DNA from: Streptomyces sp. NBC_00464
GTDB taxonomy: Bacteria > Actinomycetota > Actinomycetes > Streptomycetales > Streptomycetaceae
Reading direction: 5' to 3'
DNA length: 64,000 nucleotides
Assembly (NCBI RefSeq): GCF_036013915.1
Contig: NZ_CP107899.1
Span: 5,208,001 to 5,272,000 of the forward strand
The notes under the pieces were generated by a model. The model was not told the DNA's origin, ran no database searches, and saw only the letters and a list, made by a program, of their open reading frames with translations. The translations under genes were made by a program, and so were the position numbers. Below, one piece after another: positions 11,516 to 20,709 of this stretch. Positions within the stretch are counted from its first letter, which is position 1; every line of letters starts with the position of its first letter.

Positions 11516-11920
11516 TCAGCCCTCGGTGTTCACCATCGAGGCGGCCGCGTAGGTGAGGTAGTCCCACAGCTGCCGCTCGTGCTCCGGGGCCAGCCCCAGT
11601 TCGTCCAGCGCCACCCGCATATGGCTCAGCCAGGCGTCGTGCGCGGCACGGTCCACCCGGAACGGCGCGTGCCGCATCCGCAGCCGGGGATGTCCGCGCT
11701 CGTCGCTGTAGGTGCGGGGGCCGCCCCAGTACTGCATCAGGAACAGCGTGAACCGCTCCTCGGCCGGGCCCAGATCCTCCTCCGGGTACATCGGCCGCAG
11801 CAGCGGGTCCCCGGCCACGCCCTGGTAGAAACGGTGGACCAGGCGCCGGAAGGTCTCCTCGCCGCCGACCAGCTCGTAGAAGGTCTGCTCCTGCAGCGTG
11901 TCGCGCGGATTCTCAGTCAC
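11516..11920 (-). CDS. glbO: Group II truncated haemoglobin (GlbO/trHbO)
   Basis: A 134-residue 2-on-2 globin, a small cytoplasmic haem protein linked in actinobacteria to oxygen, NO or peroxide chemistry. The family-defining block FLMQYWGGPRTYSDERGHPR is almost identical to mycobacterial GlbO. It carries the distal Tyr/Trp region, and RMRHAPFRV contains the proximal His. The GTG at 11920 was chosen because it gives a terminus similar to other GlbO proteins; the frame upstream to 11953 contains no family sequence. It is transcribed on its own, toward the ABC operon. Confidence 0.93.
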   Translation of the reverse strand: MTENPRDTLQEQTFYELVGGEETFRRLVHRFYQGVAGDPLLRPMYPEEDLGPAEERFTLFLMQYWGGPRTYSDERGHPRLRMRHAPFRVDRAAHDAWLSHMRVALDELGLAPEHERQLWDYLTYAAASMVNTEG

Positions 11921-12014
11921 CCGTCCATGGTCGCAGACGCACCGGCCGGGCACGGCGGCCCGGGGCGCGGATCAGGCCATCCCTGCCCGCCGTGGGCCGG
12001 TGCGGCATGACGAA

Positions 12015-12053
12015 CGGCCGGTGAGGGGGTGATCATCACCCCCTCACCGGCCG
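12015..12053 (-). terminator. Terminator after the FHA gene
   Basis: A 39-nt perfect dyad starts CGGCCGGTGAGGGGGTGAT and is mirrored around a single central C. It lies 18 bp beyond the FHA-protein stop. It ends the signalling operon and may also serve the opposite strand. Confidence 0.85.
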
Positions 12054-12070
12054 CGTATGCGTCCGTGCGG

Positions 12071-13570
12071 TCAGTCCCGGCGGATCGTGATCGTCGTCCA
12101 CGCCCCGACGTGCACCTGGTCGCCGTCCTGGAGAGGTACGGGGACGTAGGGCTGGATCGGGTCCTCGGCGCCGTTGAGCGTGGTGCCGTTCGTCGAGTTC
12201 TGGTCGACGACGGCCCAGCTGCTGTCCGGCTGCTGCACCAGCACCGCGTGCTGGTGCGAGACGCCCGGGTCCTCCGGAGGCACGGACAGGTCGATGTCGG
12301 GGGACTCGCCCGTGCTGTGCCGGCGGCGGCCGATGGTGATCTGGTTGCCGATGAGCGGGAGTTGCTGCTCCGGGGAGTACGCCGGGAGGTTGAGCCCGGT
12401 GGCCTCGGGGCCGCTGCGCTGCATCATCGCCAGGAAGTACTCACGGTCGGGCGCGATGACCGCGGTCCAGTTCATGGACTGCGGAGGCTGACCCTGACCC
12501 TGACCGGGGCCCTGAGCCTGACCGGGGCCCTGACCCTGACCGGGGCCCTGAGCCTGGCCCGGTCCCTGGTCCTGGCCCGGATACGGCGGCTGCTGCATCG
12601 GCGCCTGCGGGCCCTGGGCCTGCGAGGGCGGGGACAGCAGCCAGTCGTCACCGCCGGTCAGGGGTCCCTGCGGCTGCGGCGGGGCCGGCGGTCCCGGCTG
12701 CTCGAAGACCGGGGGAGTCGTCTGCTGGAACGCGGGCGGTGCGCTCTGCTGCTGCTGGAACGGCGGGGGCGGGCCCTGCTGTCCCTGCTGCTGGAACGGA
12801 GGCGGCGGGCCCTGCTGCTGGAACGGGGGAGGCGGCGGACCCTGTTCCCCCTGCTGCTGGAAGGGCGGAGGCGGCGGACCCTGCTCCCCCTGCTGGAACG
12901 GCGGCGGGGGCGAGCCCTGAGGGGAGTTCTGCTGCTGGACGTGCTGCTGGCCCTGCGGGAAACCCTGCGGACCGCCCTGCTGTCCCTGCTGCTGGAACGG
13001 CGGCGGAGGCGGCGGGCCCTGGTGCTGGCCCTGCTGCTGTCCTTGCTGCTGGAACGGGTGAGGGGGCTGCTGACCCGGTCCCGGAGGGCCGGGCCGACCA
13101 GGCCCCGGACCGGACGAGAGCGGCTCGGCCGAGCGGTTCACCTGCGAGGGACGCGAGCTCTGGTACTCGAACGGATCGCGGGGCTCGCGCGGCTGCGGCG
13201 GGCCCGGCGGCTGCGCCTGGAAGCCCGGCGGCAGATTCAGACCAGGGACCGGACCGCCCGGACCACCCGGAACGCCGTGCTGCGGTGCCAGGGGTGTGTA
13301 CGACGTCGCGGTGTTCGTGAGGAAGTTCCAGCGGCATTCCTCGCAGTACGGAGCCATGGACTCCCGCGGGGTGCGGCACTGGGGGCAGAGCTCGGCCTGC
13401 TGGGTCGCGTCGGGGCCGGAGCCCTGCGGATATCCGTAGCCGGGCGCGGGTGGCGGGGGAGGCGGCGGGGGAACGGCGCCCGCAGGGGCGCCCGTCCCGG
13501 CCATGCGGTGGCCGCAGACCTCGCACCAGTCCTCGGAACCCGACTGGTGTCCGTTCGGGCAAGTCGGCAT
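12071..13570 (-). CDS. FHA-domain protein with paired N-terminal zinc ribbons and Pro/Gln-rich linker
   Basis: A 499-residue protein that should bind phosphothreonine peptides. Two zinc ribbons open it: CPNGH...CEVC (Cys4, 16, 19) and CPQC...CEEC (Cys62, 65, 76, 79). Residues of about 95-370 are low-complexity Pro/Gln/Gly, with repeated PPPPFQQQG and GPGQAQ units. The C-terminal ~105 residues are the FHA domain: ITIGRRRHS, VSHQHAVL and NSTNGTTLNG are the phosphothreonine-binding loops. It is the last gene of the pknG operon, so it may read PknG-dependent phosphorylation. It is not a GarA orthologue: no ETTV-type N-terminal phospho-motif is present. Confidence 0.9.
   Translation of the reverse strand: MPTCPNGHQSGSEDWCEVCGHRMAGTGAPAGAVPPPPPPPPAPGYGYPQGSGPDATQQAELCPQCRTPRESMAPYCEECRWNFLTNTATSYTPLAPQHGVPGGPGGPVPGLNLPPGFQAQPPGPPQPREPRDPFEYQSSRPSQVNRSAEPLSSGPGPGRPGPPGPGQQPPHPFQQQGQQQGQHQGPPPPPPFQQQGQQGGPQGFPQGQQHVQQQNSPQGSPPPPFQQGEQGPPPPPFQQQGEQGPPPPPFQQQGPPPPFQQQGQQGPPPPFQQQQSAPPAFQQTTPPVFEQPGPPAPPQPQGPLTGGDDWLLSPPSQAQGPQAPMQQPPYPGQDQGPGQAQGPGQGQGPGQAQGPGQGQGQPPQSMNWTAVIAPDREYFLAMMQRSGPEATGLNLPAYSPEQQLPLIGNQITIGRRRHSTGESPDIDLSVPPEDPGVSHQHAVLVQQPDSSWAVVDQNSTNGTTLNGAEDPIQPYVPVPLQDGDQVHVGAWTTITIRRD
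12500..12553. repeat. 18-bp tandem repeat, three units
   Basis: Three consecutive 18-nt units of the form CTGACCGGGGCCCTGAGC lie at 12500-12517, 12518-12535 and 12536-12553, differing at one position. On the minus strand they encode the hexapeptide repeat GPGQ(A/G)Q in the linker of the FHA protein. Unit number is likely to vary between strains. Confidence 0.85.
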
Positions 13571-13678
13571 GTCGGCGCTTCCCCCTCTCCTCGTCCGGCC
13601 CAGGGGGCCGTCATTTTCTCTTGCGTAGCCGCCCGGCGGACCTGGCCGGTCGGGCGGCTCATCAGCGCGGATATGTAG

Positions 13679-15031
13679 TTACTTCTTGACGCGAACCGTC
13701 TTCGTGGAGCGCGTTTCGAGTGTCATCTCGTCCGCATCCGCGACCTTCGCCTTCAGTCGCACAGTACCGGTCGCCGCGTCGACGACGTCTACCACCTTCG
13801 AAAGCAGTTTCGCAGTGTCCTCGTTCCCGGACGCCGATGCCAACTGCACCGCCCGGCCGAGTTTGGCCGTCGCGCCGTCGAAGTCTCCCGACTTGCGCGC
13901 ATCGAGCCCCTGCTGGATGACTTGTGCCAGTTCGGCCTGACCCGTGTAGTGCGCGACCTGCGGATTGATCGAGGTCGACGCCACCATGTCGTCCGTCCAC
14001 ACCGCCCGTACCAGACCCTGCGAGAGCGTCTGGGGCGTCCCGCCCGCAGGGTCGGGAAGGATCAGTGAGACGCGGGCCGCCAGCATCTCCTGCCCGATGC
14101 CGGCCTCCGGCACCTGCACGCACACGTGGTAGTCGCGGGACTCGTCGCCCCAGGAACCGGTGGGATAGTCGCCCGCCCGGGGGCCGGCCTCGGTGCGCCG
14201 GTCGGTCAGTTCGGCCACCGTCGGCGCGACCTGCTTCACGAACTTGATCTCCACGCCGACCGGGGTCCAGAGCCGCAGTGCGACGTCCGCGACCTCCTTG
14301 CCCATCGCGTTCTCCATCATCTGTGTGAAGTCCGCGGCCAGCCCCGACGGGTCGGCGACGATGTCGGCCGTGCCGAGCAGCGCGGAGGCGATCGCTGTGA
14401 CCTCTTTCACCTCCCAGTCGGTGCCCACCCCGCGGGCGTCACACGTGAACCGGCCCGCGCACGCGTCGAGCGCGGCCCGCAGATCCTCCGGGGCCTCGTG
14501 CTCGTTGCGCCCGTCCGTCAGCAGGATCCCGTGCCGGATCTCCACGTCGGCGGCGCCGAGCAGCCGGTCCGTCAGCCGCAGCCAGGTCCCGATCGCCGTA
14601 CCGCCGCCCGCGCTGAGCCGGCGCAGGGCCTCCTTCGCCTGGGCCCTGGTCTGCGCATCGGCGACGGCGAGCCGGCCGTTGCCCGGGTAGACCTCCTTGG
14701 CCACGTGCGTGCCGCCCACCACGGCGAAGGACGTGCCGTCGCGCAAGGTGTCGATGGCCGCCGCCGTCGCGTCGCGGGCGTTGCGCATCTTCGTCGGCGG
14801 GTAGTCCATCGAACCCGAGCAGTCCACCATGATCACCACGGCTGCCTTCGCCGTGCCGCCCGTCAGGTGCGAGGGCGGCGCACCCGTCAGCGGAACGCCG
14901 CCGGTGGTGCCGCCCCCGGTCGAGGTGACCGTGATGATGCCGTTGACCTCACGGCCGCCCTCGGGCAGATATTCGTTCTGATACACCTCGACGGAGAACT
15001 GCGGCACGTTCGACTTGGAGAAGTTGGCCAT
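13679..15031 (-). CDS. von Willebrand factor A domain protein
   Basis: A 450-residue cytoplasmic protein. The N-terminal ~60 residues (MANFSKSNVPQFSVEVYQNE) form a conserved beta-rich lead. The vWA domain (about 64-250) has a complete MIDAS: DCSGSM at 70-75 (DxSxS), a Thr in the RDGTSFAVVGG region, and LLTDGRNEHE. A C-terminal beta and helical part follows (PEAGIGQEMLAARV..., then a tetratricopeptide-like stretch around ARKSGDFDGATAKLGRAV). The ATG at 15031 has AAGGAG 8 nt upstream; the frame start at 15055 does not. Such proteins act as metal-dependent protein-binding adaptors and here sit between the phosphatase and the FHA protein. Confidence 0.9.
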   Translation of the reverse strand: MANFSKSNVPQFSVEVYQNEYLPEGGREVNGIITVTSTGGGTTGGVPLTGAPPSHLTGGTAKAAVVIMVDCSGSMDYPPTKMRNARDATAAAIDTLRDGTSFAVVGGTHVAKEVYPGNGRLAVADAQTRAQAKEALRRLSAGGGTAIGTWLRLTDRLLGAADVEIRHGILLTDGRNEHEAPEDLRAALDACAGRFTCDARGVGTDWEVKEVTAIASALLGTADIVADPSGLAADFTQMMENAMGKEVADVALRLWTPVGVEIKFVKQVAPTVAELTDRRTEAGPRAGDYPTGSWGDESRDYHVCVQVPEAGIGQEMLAARVSLILPDPAGGTPQTLSQGLVRAVWTDDMVASTSINPQVAHYTGQAELAQVIQQGLDARKSGDFDGATAKLGRAVQLASASGNEDTAKLLSKVVDVVDAATGTVRLKAKVADADEMTLETRSTKTVRVKK

Positions 15032-15120
15032 CTGATCGGCTCCTTGAGGCTCCATGTGTCAGATGAAGACAGAGTTACGGACAAAGGCATCGGAGGTGCA
15101 CGGGGCGGACGGAACGGGAC

Positions 15121-16458
15121 TCACCCGCTGCTGTAGGCGGATCCTGCCCCTTGAGGTGCCACGGCGAACGGCACCAGTGCCACTGTTACGTTGTCGTGGC
15201 CCCCGCCGTCCAGGGCGTGACCCACCAGCACCTGGGCTCCGTGCAGCGGCCGTTCGTACGCGTCCTCGGGCACCGCGGCGGCCATGTCGGCCGCGGACTC
15301 CGCGTAGTTCCACAGGCCGTCCGTGCAGACCACCACGAGTCCCGGCCGGTCCGGCTTGAACGACGCGGTGTGCGGCTCCAGTTCGTAGGCGTCCGCGCCG
15401 AGCCAGCCCGTGATGGCGTGGGCGCGCTCGTCCGCGTACGCCTCCGCCTCGTTCATCAGACCGGCCGCGACCATCTGCGCGGCCCAGGAGTCGTCCTCGG
15501 TGAGCCGGGCCGGCGGACTGCTCCGGTCCTCGGGCACCCAGTACACGCGGCTGTCACCGACCCAGCCGACGACCAGCAGGCCGCTCGCCATGATCGCGCC
15601 GACCAGGGTGCACGCCGGGGCGTTCTGGTGGCGGTGCGGATCCTGCTCCTGGCCCTGACCGGGGTCCTGCGCCAGCAGGTTGACCGACTCGCCGGCGGCG
15701 ACGATCGCCTCGTGCATCGCCTGCTGCGGATGCGTGCCACGCGGCAGCGACTCCAGCAGCGCCTCGTTGGCGGCGTACGCGGCAGCGGCCGAGGCCTCGT
15801 CGGGCCGGCTGGCCGACGACACCCCGTCGCAGACGATCGCGACGACGGCCGGGGAGCCGTCAGGCAACGCGGTCGTCGACACCGCGAAGGAGTCCTCGTT
15901 GCGGTGATGACGCAGCCCGCGGTCACTGACGGCGGCGACCGACTCCAGCTCCTGCTCCATGTGGTCGCGCTCGCGCGGCTGGGCGTGGCCGCAGTTCTCG
16001 CAGTAGCCGTCGTTGTCGACCCGGCCGGCCCGGCAGGCCACACACACCTTGGTGCCGGCCGACGGGGTCAGTGCGGGGTCGGGGGAGGTACGGGGATCGG
16101 GCGCCGCCCCCGCGGCCACGGGCGCGGCCAGCTCGAAGTCCCCCGACGCGGCGGGGCCGTCGAAACCGACCTCCGGCGCGGCGGCGGGCGGCGGCGGGGC
16201 CGAATGCTCCGCCCCCGGGGCGGAGCCGGGCACCCGCCCGGGGCCGGGCTCCGCCGCCCCGGGGGCCGGCCCGAAGCCGGCACCCGGCGCGGTCCGCCCG
16301 GCAGGGGTGGTGATGGCGATCGTCGGATGGTCCTGCGGCGGCTCGGGCACGGCCGACAGGTCGTATCCGCACGCGCCGCAGAACAGGTCCCCCGGCTCCA
16401 GCGGCTCCGCGCAGCCGGGACACCTCGACAAGGCAGTTTCCTGGTGGTTCTGCGACAT
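15121..16458 (-). CDS. PP2C-family Ser/Thr protein phosphatase with two zinc ribbons
   Basis: A 445-residue protein. Zinc ribbon 1 (CPGC...CGAC, Cys13/16/27/30) opens the protein. A Pro/Ala/Gly linker follows, then zinc ribbon 2 (CVAC...CENC) directly before the PP2C domain. Catalytic metal-binding motifs are present: SDRGLRHHRNEDSF, IVCDGVSS, GWVGDSRVYWV, VVCTDGLWN and GGHDNVTVALV. It should reverse PknG phosphorylation. The ATG at 16458 lies 2 bp after the pknG stop. A GTG at 16464 that overlaps that stop (GTGA) is equally possible. Either way the phosphatase is translated together with the kinase. Confidence 0.92.
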   Translation of the reverse strand: MSQNHQETALSRCPGCAEPLEPGDLFCGACGYDLSAVPEPPQDHPTIAITTPAGRTAPGAGFGPAPGAAEPGPGRVPGSAPGAEHSAPPPPAAAPEVGFDGPAASGDFELAAPVAAGAAPDPRTSPDPALTPSAGTKVCVACRAGRVDNDGYCENCGHAQPRERDHMEQELESVAAVSDRGLRHHRNEDSFAVSTTALPDGSPAVVAIVCDGVSSASRPDEASAAAAYAANEALLESLPRGTHPQQAMHEAIVAAGESVNLLAQDPGQGQEQDPHRHQNAPACTLVGAIMASGLLVVGWVGDSRVYWVPEDRSSPPARLTEDDSWAAQMVAAGLMNEAEAYADERAHAITGWLGADAYELEPHTASFKPDRPGLVVVCTDGLWNYAESAADMAAAVPEDAYERPLHGAQVLVGHALDGGGHDNVTVALVPFAVAPQGAGSAYSSG

Positions 16459-16460
16459 GT

Positions 16461-19283
16461 TCACACCCACGTTCGGGGGCGGAAACGGTTGGCCCGCTCC
16501 ACCAGTTCGATCCTCTCGTCACCGGGCTCCGCAAGCCGGGCGAGCATCCGGTACGACCGCTCCAGCCCGAAACGCAGGCCGCGCTCGTCCAACTCACTGC
16601 CGAGCAGCGTCCTCGGACCCTGCGCCCCGGCGTGCGGGGGCGACTTCGGGTCCGAGGGGCGAGCCGTGGGACTACCGGAGAGTACCCAGTCGAGGGCCGT
16701 CCCCAGCACCTCGGTCGACAACTGCTCCCGGCGCACCGCGTCCAGACCGAGCCCGGCCAGCCCCGAGACCTGGGCCGACGCCGCCATCAGATCGGTGATC
16801 AGCGGCTCGTCCGGGGCCCGTTCCCGCAGCCGGGCCCGCACCGCGGCGACCCGGGCCGCTGTGAAGTGGATCGACGCCTCCGGCACCGACTCCAGGGTCC
16901 TGACGGCACCGCCCCGGTCCCCGGCCGCGAGCTGCACCCGGGCCAGGCCGAACGCCGCGCTCACGAAGCTCGGGTCGGTCATCCACACCAGCCGGTAGTA
17001 CTCGGCGGCGTTGTCCAGCTGGCCCAGGACCTCCGCGCAGATGCCCAGAGCCAGCTTCGGCGCGGGCTCCCCGGGAAACGCGTCGTAGACCGCGTCGAAC
17101 GACAGCGCCGCGTTCTCCTTGTCGCCGGCCACCAGGGAGGTGAGCCCGCGATACCAGACCACCCGCCAGTCGTCCGCGTGCTGCGCCTCCAGCGAGGCCA
17201 GGGTTCTGGTCGCGCCGCCGAGGTCGTTCATCTCCAGGGCGGCGCGCAGCTCGCGCAGCCGCGTCTCCAGCGAGGCGGCCGGCACGGCCTGCAGTGCGGC
17301 AATCAGTTCGGCGGGCGCCGATGCCATCACCCCGGCGAGGAAACCCGCGTTGGGGTCACTCGCGTCGACCCGGGGGACCGGCAGCGCGAGCGAGGTCCCG
17401 CGCACATCGAGCCCGGCCAGCCGGGGGCCGTTCGCGCTGTACGGCCCCGGCACGGGTCCCGGACTCGCGACCGGGACCCGGGGAGCCGGAATGGCCGCCT
17501 GGGACTGCGCGTACGGAACGGGGGCGCCGTTCCCCTCGCCGCCCGGGGCGCCGCCTCGGACGTGGGTGGTCGTGGAGGGCAGCGGTCCGGCCCCCGCGGC
17601 GAACCCGGGAGGCGGGCCGGCCGGCAGGGCGCCCGGCATGCCGCCGGGCGGTGCCACCGCGGCCGGCGGGGAGACGGGCGGGGCCACCGGCGCCCCGCCG
17701 CGCCGCCGGCCGAAGAGCCCGGACCGGCCCGGCGCCGGCGACCTGGCCCCCAGGCGCGAGACCTCACCGGTCTGGAGGGTGAAGAGCTCCGTGTCGGTGA
17801 CCCGCAGCTCCGCACCGAACAGCGTCGACAGAGCCGGGCGCGGGCGCCCCGTCTGCAACGACACCACCTCGCGCAGCACCCCCGTCAGCTGCTCCGCCAT
17901 CTCCGAGGCGGAGGCGAACCGCCGCGCCGGATCGGGATCGGTCGCCCGCACCAGCAGCCGGTAGAACGACTCGTAGGTCCGGAACACCTCGATGTTGTCC
18001 GGGTCCGGCAGCGAGTCCACGAAGACGTTCGTATAGCCCTGGAAGTCGAAGGTGAGCACCGCGAGCGTCCGCGCGACCGTGTACAGGTCGGAAGCCACCG
18101 AAGGACCCACCTCCGCGACCTCCGGCGCCTGGTAACCCACCGTGCCGTAGATGGCCGACTCCTCGTCGTCCATCCTGCGGACCGCACCCATGTCGATCAG
18201 CTTCAGCTGGTCCTCGGTCTGGATCGCGTTGTCGACCTTGAAGTCGCAGTACAGCAGGTTGCGGCTGTGCAGATGCCCCAACGCCTCCAGCGCCTCGATG
18301 CCGAACGCGCACGCCTGCTCGACCGGCAGCGGATCCCGCTTCCCGGACGGGGTGCGGCGATCGTTGGCGATCTCCTTGAGCGCCTTGCCGCCGACGTACT
18401 CCATGACGATGTAGCCGTCGAGGGAGCCGGTCCGCTGGTCGAGGTGCTCGACGAAGTTGTAGATCCGGACGATGTTGGAGTGCTCGATCTCGGCGAGGAA
18501 CCGGCGCTCCGAGATGGCCGCCGCCATGGCGTCCTGGTCACCGGTGTCGAGCAGACCCTTGAGCACCACCCACCGGTCGGAGACCGCCCGGTCCACCGCG
18601 AGGTAGACCCAGCCGAGCCCGCCGTGCGCCAGACAGCCCGCGACCTCGTACTGCCCGTGGACGATGTCGCCCCCCTGGAGCTTGGGCACGAAGGAGTACG
18701 GGTGGCCGCACTTGGTGCAGAACCCCTCCGTACGCCCCGTCCGCTCGCCCCTGGACCGGCCCACCGGCGCCCCGCAGTCCGAACGCGAACAGAACCGCTT
18801 GCGCTCCGGCACCTCCGGGTTCTCCATCACCGCGGTACGCGGATCGGGGCGCGGCACGTCCGGTACGAGCACCAGCCCGGCCCCCAGCCGGTTGCGGCCC
18901 GAGGAACCGGTCGACCTGGCCGAGGAACGCACCGAGACCGAAGGCGAGGTGGCATTGCCCGACAGCGCGCGCGAAAGCCGCCCCGACACCGAGCGCCGCG
19001 AGGTCGACGAGCGTGAGGACGACCGCGAGGACGCCCTCGACGACGCCTGCGAACTGCTGCGGGACGAGGAGTTGTTGCTGCCCCTGCTGCTCCGGCCACC
19101 GCCCGCGATACCCGTGGCCGGCGAACTCACCATGCCATCCCCGAGTTCTCGGCTTCGCTCGAACAGGGGAGACCCCATTGGTGACACGACCGGCGCCAGA
19201 CCGCAGGTGTCGCAGTACAGCTCACCGCTGCCCATGTCCTCGTAACTGCCCTCGCACGCGGGGCGCTGGCACTGCGTACTCAT
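16461..19283 (-). CDS. pknG: Serine/threonine protein kinase PknG
   Basis: A 940-residue soluble kinase. Order: zinc ribbon (Cys5, 10, 24, 27); Ser/Arg-rich tract (about 64-130); second, rubredoxin-like ribbon (Cys165, 170, 189, 192); kinase domain from about 211, with AHGGLGWVYLA as glycine loop, Lys242 in VVLKGL, the non-RD catalytic loop CDFKVDN (Asp347) and DMG in place of DFG (Asp364); a Pro/Ala linker; and a C-terminal TPR-like helical region. This is the mycobacterial PknG architecture, longer because of the extra N-terminal ribbon and linker. In mycobacteria PknG controls glutamate metabolism through GarA. The ATG at 19283 has AGGGGG at good distance; another ATG at 19289 is too close to it. 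Confidence 0.93.
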   Translation of the reverse strand: MSTQCQRPACEGSYEDMGSGELYCDTCGLAPVVSPMGSPLFERSRELGDGMVSSPATGIAGGGRSSRGSNNSSSRSSSQASSRASSRSSSRSSTSRRSVSGRLSRALSGNATSPSVSVRSSARSTGSSGRNRLGAGLVLVPDVPRPDPRTAVMENPEVPERKRFCSRSDCGAPVGRSRGERTGRTEGFCTKCGHPYSFVPKLQGGDIVHGQYEVAGCLAHGGLGWVYLAVDRAVSDRWVVLKGLLDTGDQDAMAAAISERRFLAEIEHSNIVRIYNFVEHLDQRTGSLDGYIVMEYVGGKALKEIANDRRTPSGKRDPLPVEQACAFGIEALEALGHLHSRNLLYCDFKVDNAIQTEDQLKLIDMGAVRRMDDEESAIYGTVGYQAPEVAEVGPSVASDLYTVARTLAVLTFDFQGYTNVFVDSLPDPDNIEVFRTYESFYRLLVRATDPDPARRFASASEMAEQLTGVLREVVSLQTGRPRPALSTLFGAELRVTDTELFTLQTGEVSRLGARSPAPGRSGLFGRRRGGAPVAPPVSPPAAVAPPGGMPGALPAGPPPGFAAGAGPLPSTTTHVRGGAPGGEGNGAPVPYAQSQAAIPAPRVPVASPGPVPGPYSANGPRLAGLDVRGTSLALPVPRVDASDPNAGFLAGVMASAPAELIAALQAVPAASLETRLRELRAALEMNDLGGATRTLASLEAQHADDWRVVWYRGLTSLVAGDKENAALSFDAVYDAFPGEPAPKLALGICAEVLGQLDNAAEYYRLVWMTDPSFVSAAFGLARVQLAAGDRGGAVRTLESVPEASIHFTAARVAAVRARLRERAPDEPLITDLMAASAQVSGLAGLGLDAVRREQLSTEVLGTALDWVLSGSPTARPSDPKSPPHAGAQGPRTLLGSELDERGLRFGLERSYRMLARLAEPGDERIELVERANRFRPRTWV

Positions 19284-19377
19284 GGTCATTCCCCCTGTTC
19301 GCCCCGCCGCCGCGGCGGCCACGATGCTCCGTCACTACTCGTCCCGCACACCCTGTGCCCCAAGAACCCCGGACGTT

Positions 19378-20709
19378 TCATGGGCGCCCCCGCCGGTCCT
19401 CGGGGCCGGACGGCCCGCGCCCGGCCAGCATGTCCAGCGCAGCGTCCTGATAGCGCTGCACCGTCAGCGCGGCGACCCGCAGATCGCACGGCGCGCTCCA
19501 CAGCATCCGGCGGGCCGCGTCGTAACGCTCGATGAGGACCGGATCCTCCGCCAGGCCGTGCCGGGCCACCTTCGCCTTGTACGCGTCGAGCCGGCCGCGC
19601 AGCTCCGCCCGGACCGCCAGCGGAGCCGTGACCGCGGTCAACTGCTCCCGGGCCCGCAGCAACTCCTCGCCCGCCTGCTCCTCCAGGGACTCCAGGAGCG
19701 GTGAGAGCCGGTGCCACTGCGCATGCCTGCGGTACTCCGACGCCGTGGCCAGACGCTCCTGGAGCGCCGTCGGCGGACCGTTGACCACGGGCACCTCGGA
19801 CGCGGCGATCTTCGCGAGCACCTCGCCGCGCGCCGACCTGGCCTCGGCCAGCGTGCGGTCGGCCCGGGACAGGACATCGCGCAGTTGGACGAGGCGCTGC
19901 TCGGCGTCCTGCCGGACCGCGAGGACGGCCTCGACCTCCCGCCGTACCTCGTCCAGCGCCCGCGCCGCACGGTCGTAGCGCGTCGTGTCCGGACGGCCGC
20001 CGCCCGGCGCCGAACTGCCGGGCCCCGGCAGCCAGAACGCCAGCGGGTCGGAGATCACCTGCACCCGCAGCGTGGTCAGCTCCTGGACGATCGCCTCCAG
20101 ATCGTCACCCGCCGGGTGCTCCCCGGGCCGAACGCCGACCGAGTGCGCCAGCGAGTGGGTGCGGCGCAGTTCGGCGGCGAGCAGATCTATCCGGGCGGGC
20201 ATCGCCGACCACACGGAGTCGGAGGCGACGACCATGTCGAGCGAGCGCGCGTACAGCTCGTTCATCCGCTGGACCAGTTCCTCCAGCGAGAAGTGCTGCG
20301 AGAGCCGGGCCGGGCCGGTGACCGACGGATCGTGGGCGGCGGCGTGCGCCACCGTGACCCCCTGGCCACGCAGCAGTTCGGTGAGGGCCACCAGGTCCTC
20401 GCGGTTGGGCTGACGACGCCGGGCCCGCACCTCGCGCGCCCGGTTCAGGGCTCCCGCGTACGCGTCGAAGTAGGTCCACAGCAGGGTGATCGACTGCTCG
20501 GTGGTGCTCCAGCGCTCCTTGGTGACACCGGTGAGGTCGGCGCCCTCCAGCAGCCGGCGCCCGGCGTGGTCCTGCAGGGCGAGGAGCGAGGTCTCGATCG
20601 CCTCGTGCTCCGCACCGAGCCGGGCCAGCGCTCGGTCGGCCTCGTCCCGGTCCATGACCGGGCCGGGGGGCCGGGCCGCGTAGCTGGGGAAGGGGCCCGC
20701 GACGCCCAT
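19378..20709 (-). CDS. Coiled-coil protein of the pknG-glnH operon
   Basis: A 443-residue soluble, almost wholly helical protein with no domain I can name. Heptad-like stretches occur at about 15-45, 85-115 and 245-350 (for example RAARALDEVRREVEAVLAVR and VQLRDVLSRADRTLAEARSA). The middle segment (NELYARSLDMVVASDSVWSAM) resembles a four-helix bundle. The N-terminus is Pro-rich, with no signal peptide. The start at 20709 is preceded by GGAGAGG. It sits between glnH and pknG in the same orientation, so it may physically link membrane sensing to the kinase; this is inference from position only. Confidence 0.8.
   Translation of the reverse strand: MGVAGPFPSYAARPPGPVMDRDEADRALARLGAEHEAIETSLLALQDHAGRRLLEGADLTGVTKERWSTTEQSITLLWTYFDAYAGALNRAREVRARRRQPNREDLVALTELLRGQGVTVAHAAAHDPSVTGPARLSQHFSLEELVQRMNELYARSLDMVVASDSVWSAMPARIDLLAAELRRTHSLAHSVGVRPGEHPAGDDLEAIVQELTTLRVQVISDPLAFWLPGPGSSAPGGGRPDTTRYDRAARALDEVRREVEAVLAVRQDAEQRLVQLRDVLSRADRTLAEARSARGEVLAKIAASEVPVVNGPPTALQERLATASEYRRHAQWHRLSPLLESLEEQAGEELLRAREQLTAVTAPLAVRAELRGRLDAYKAKVARHGLAEDPVLIERYDAARRMLWSAPCDLRVAALTVQRYQDAALDMLAGRGPSGPEDRRGRP

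Noticed and set aside
12490..13100. Possible CRISPR-like array
   Set aside because: The repeats are short, contiguous and in a coding frame, with no unique spacers and no cas genes.
12029..13678. 549-codon plus-strand frame opposite the FHA gene
   Set aside because: It is composed of Leu/Arg repeats mirroring the Pro/Gln linker; the real FHA motifs are on the minus strand.
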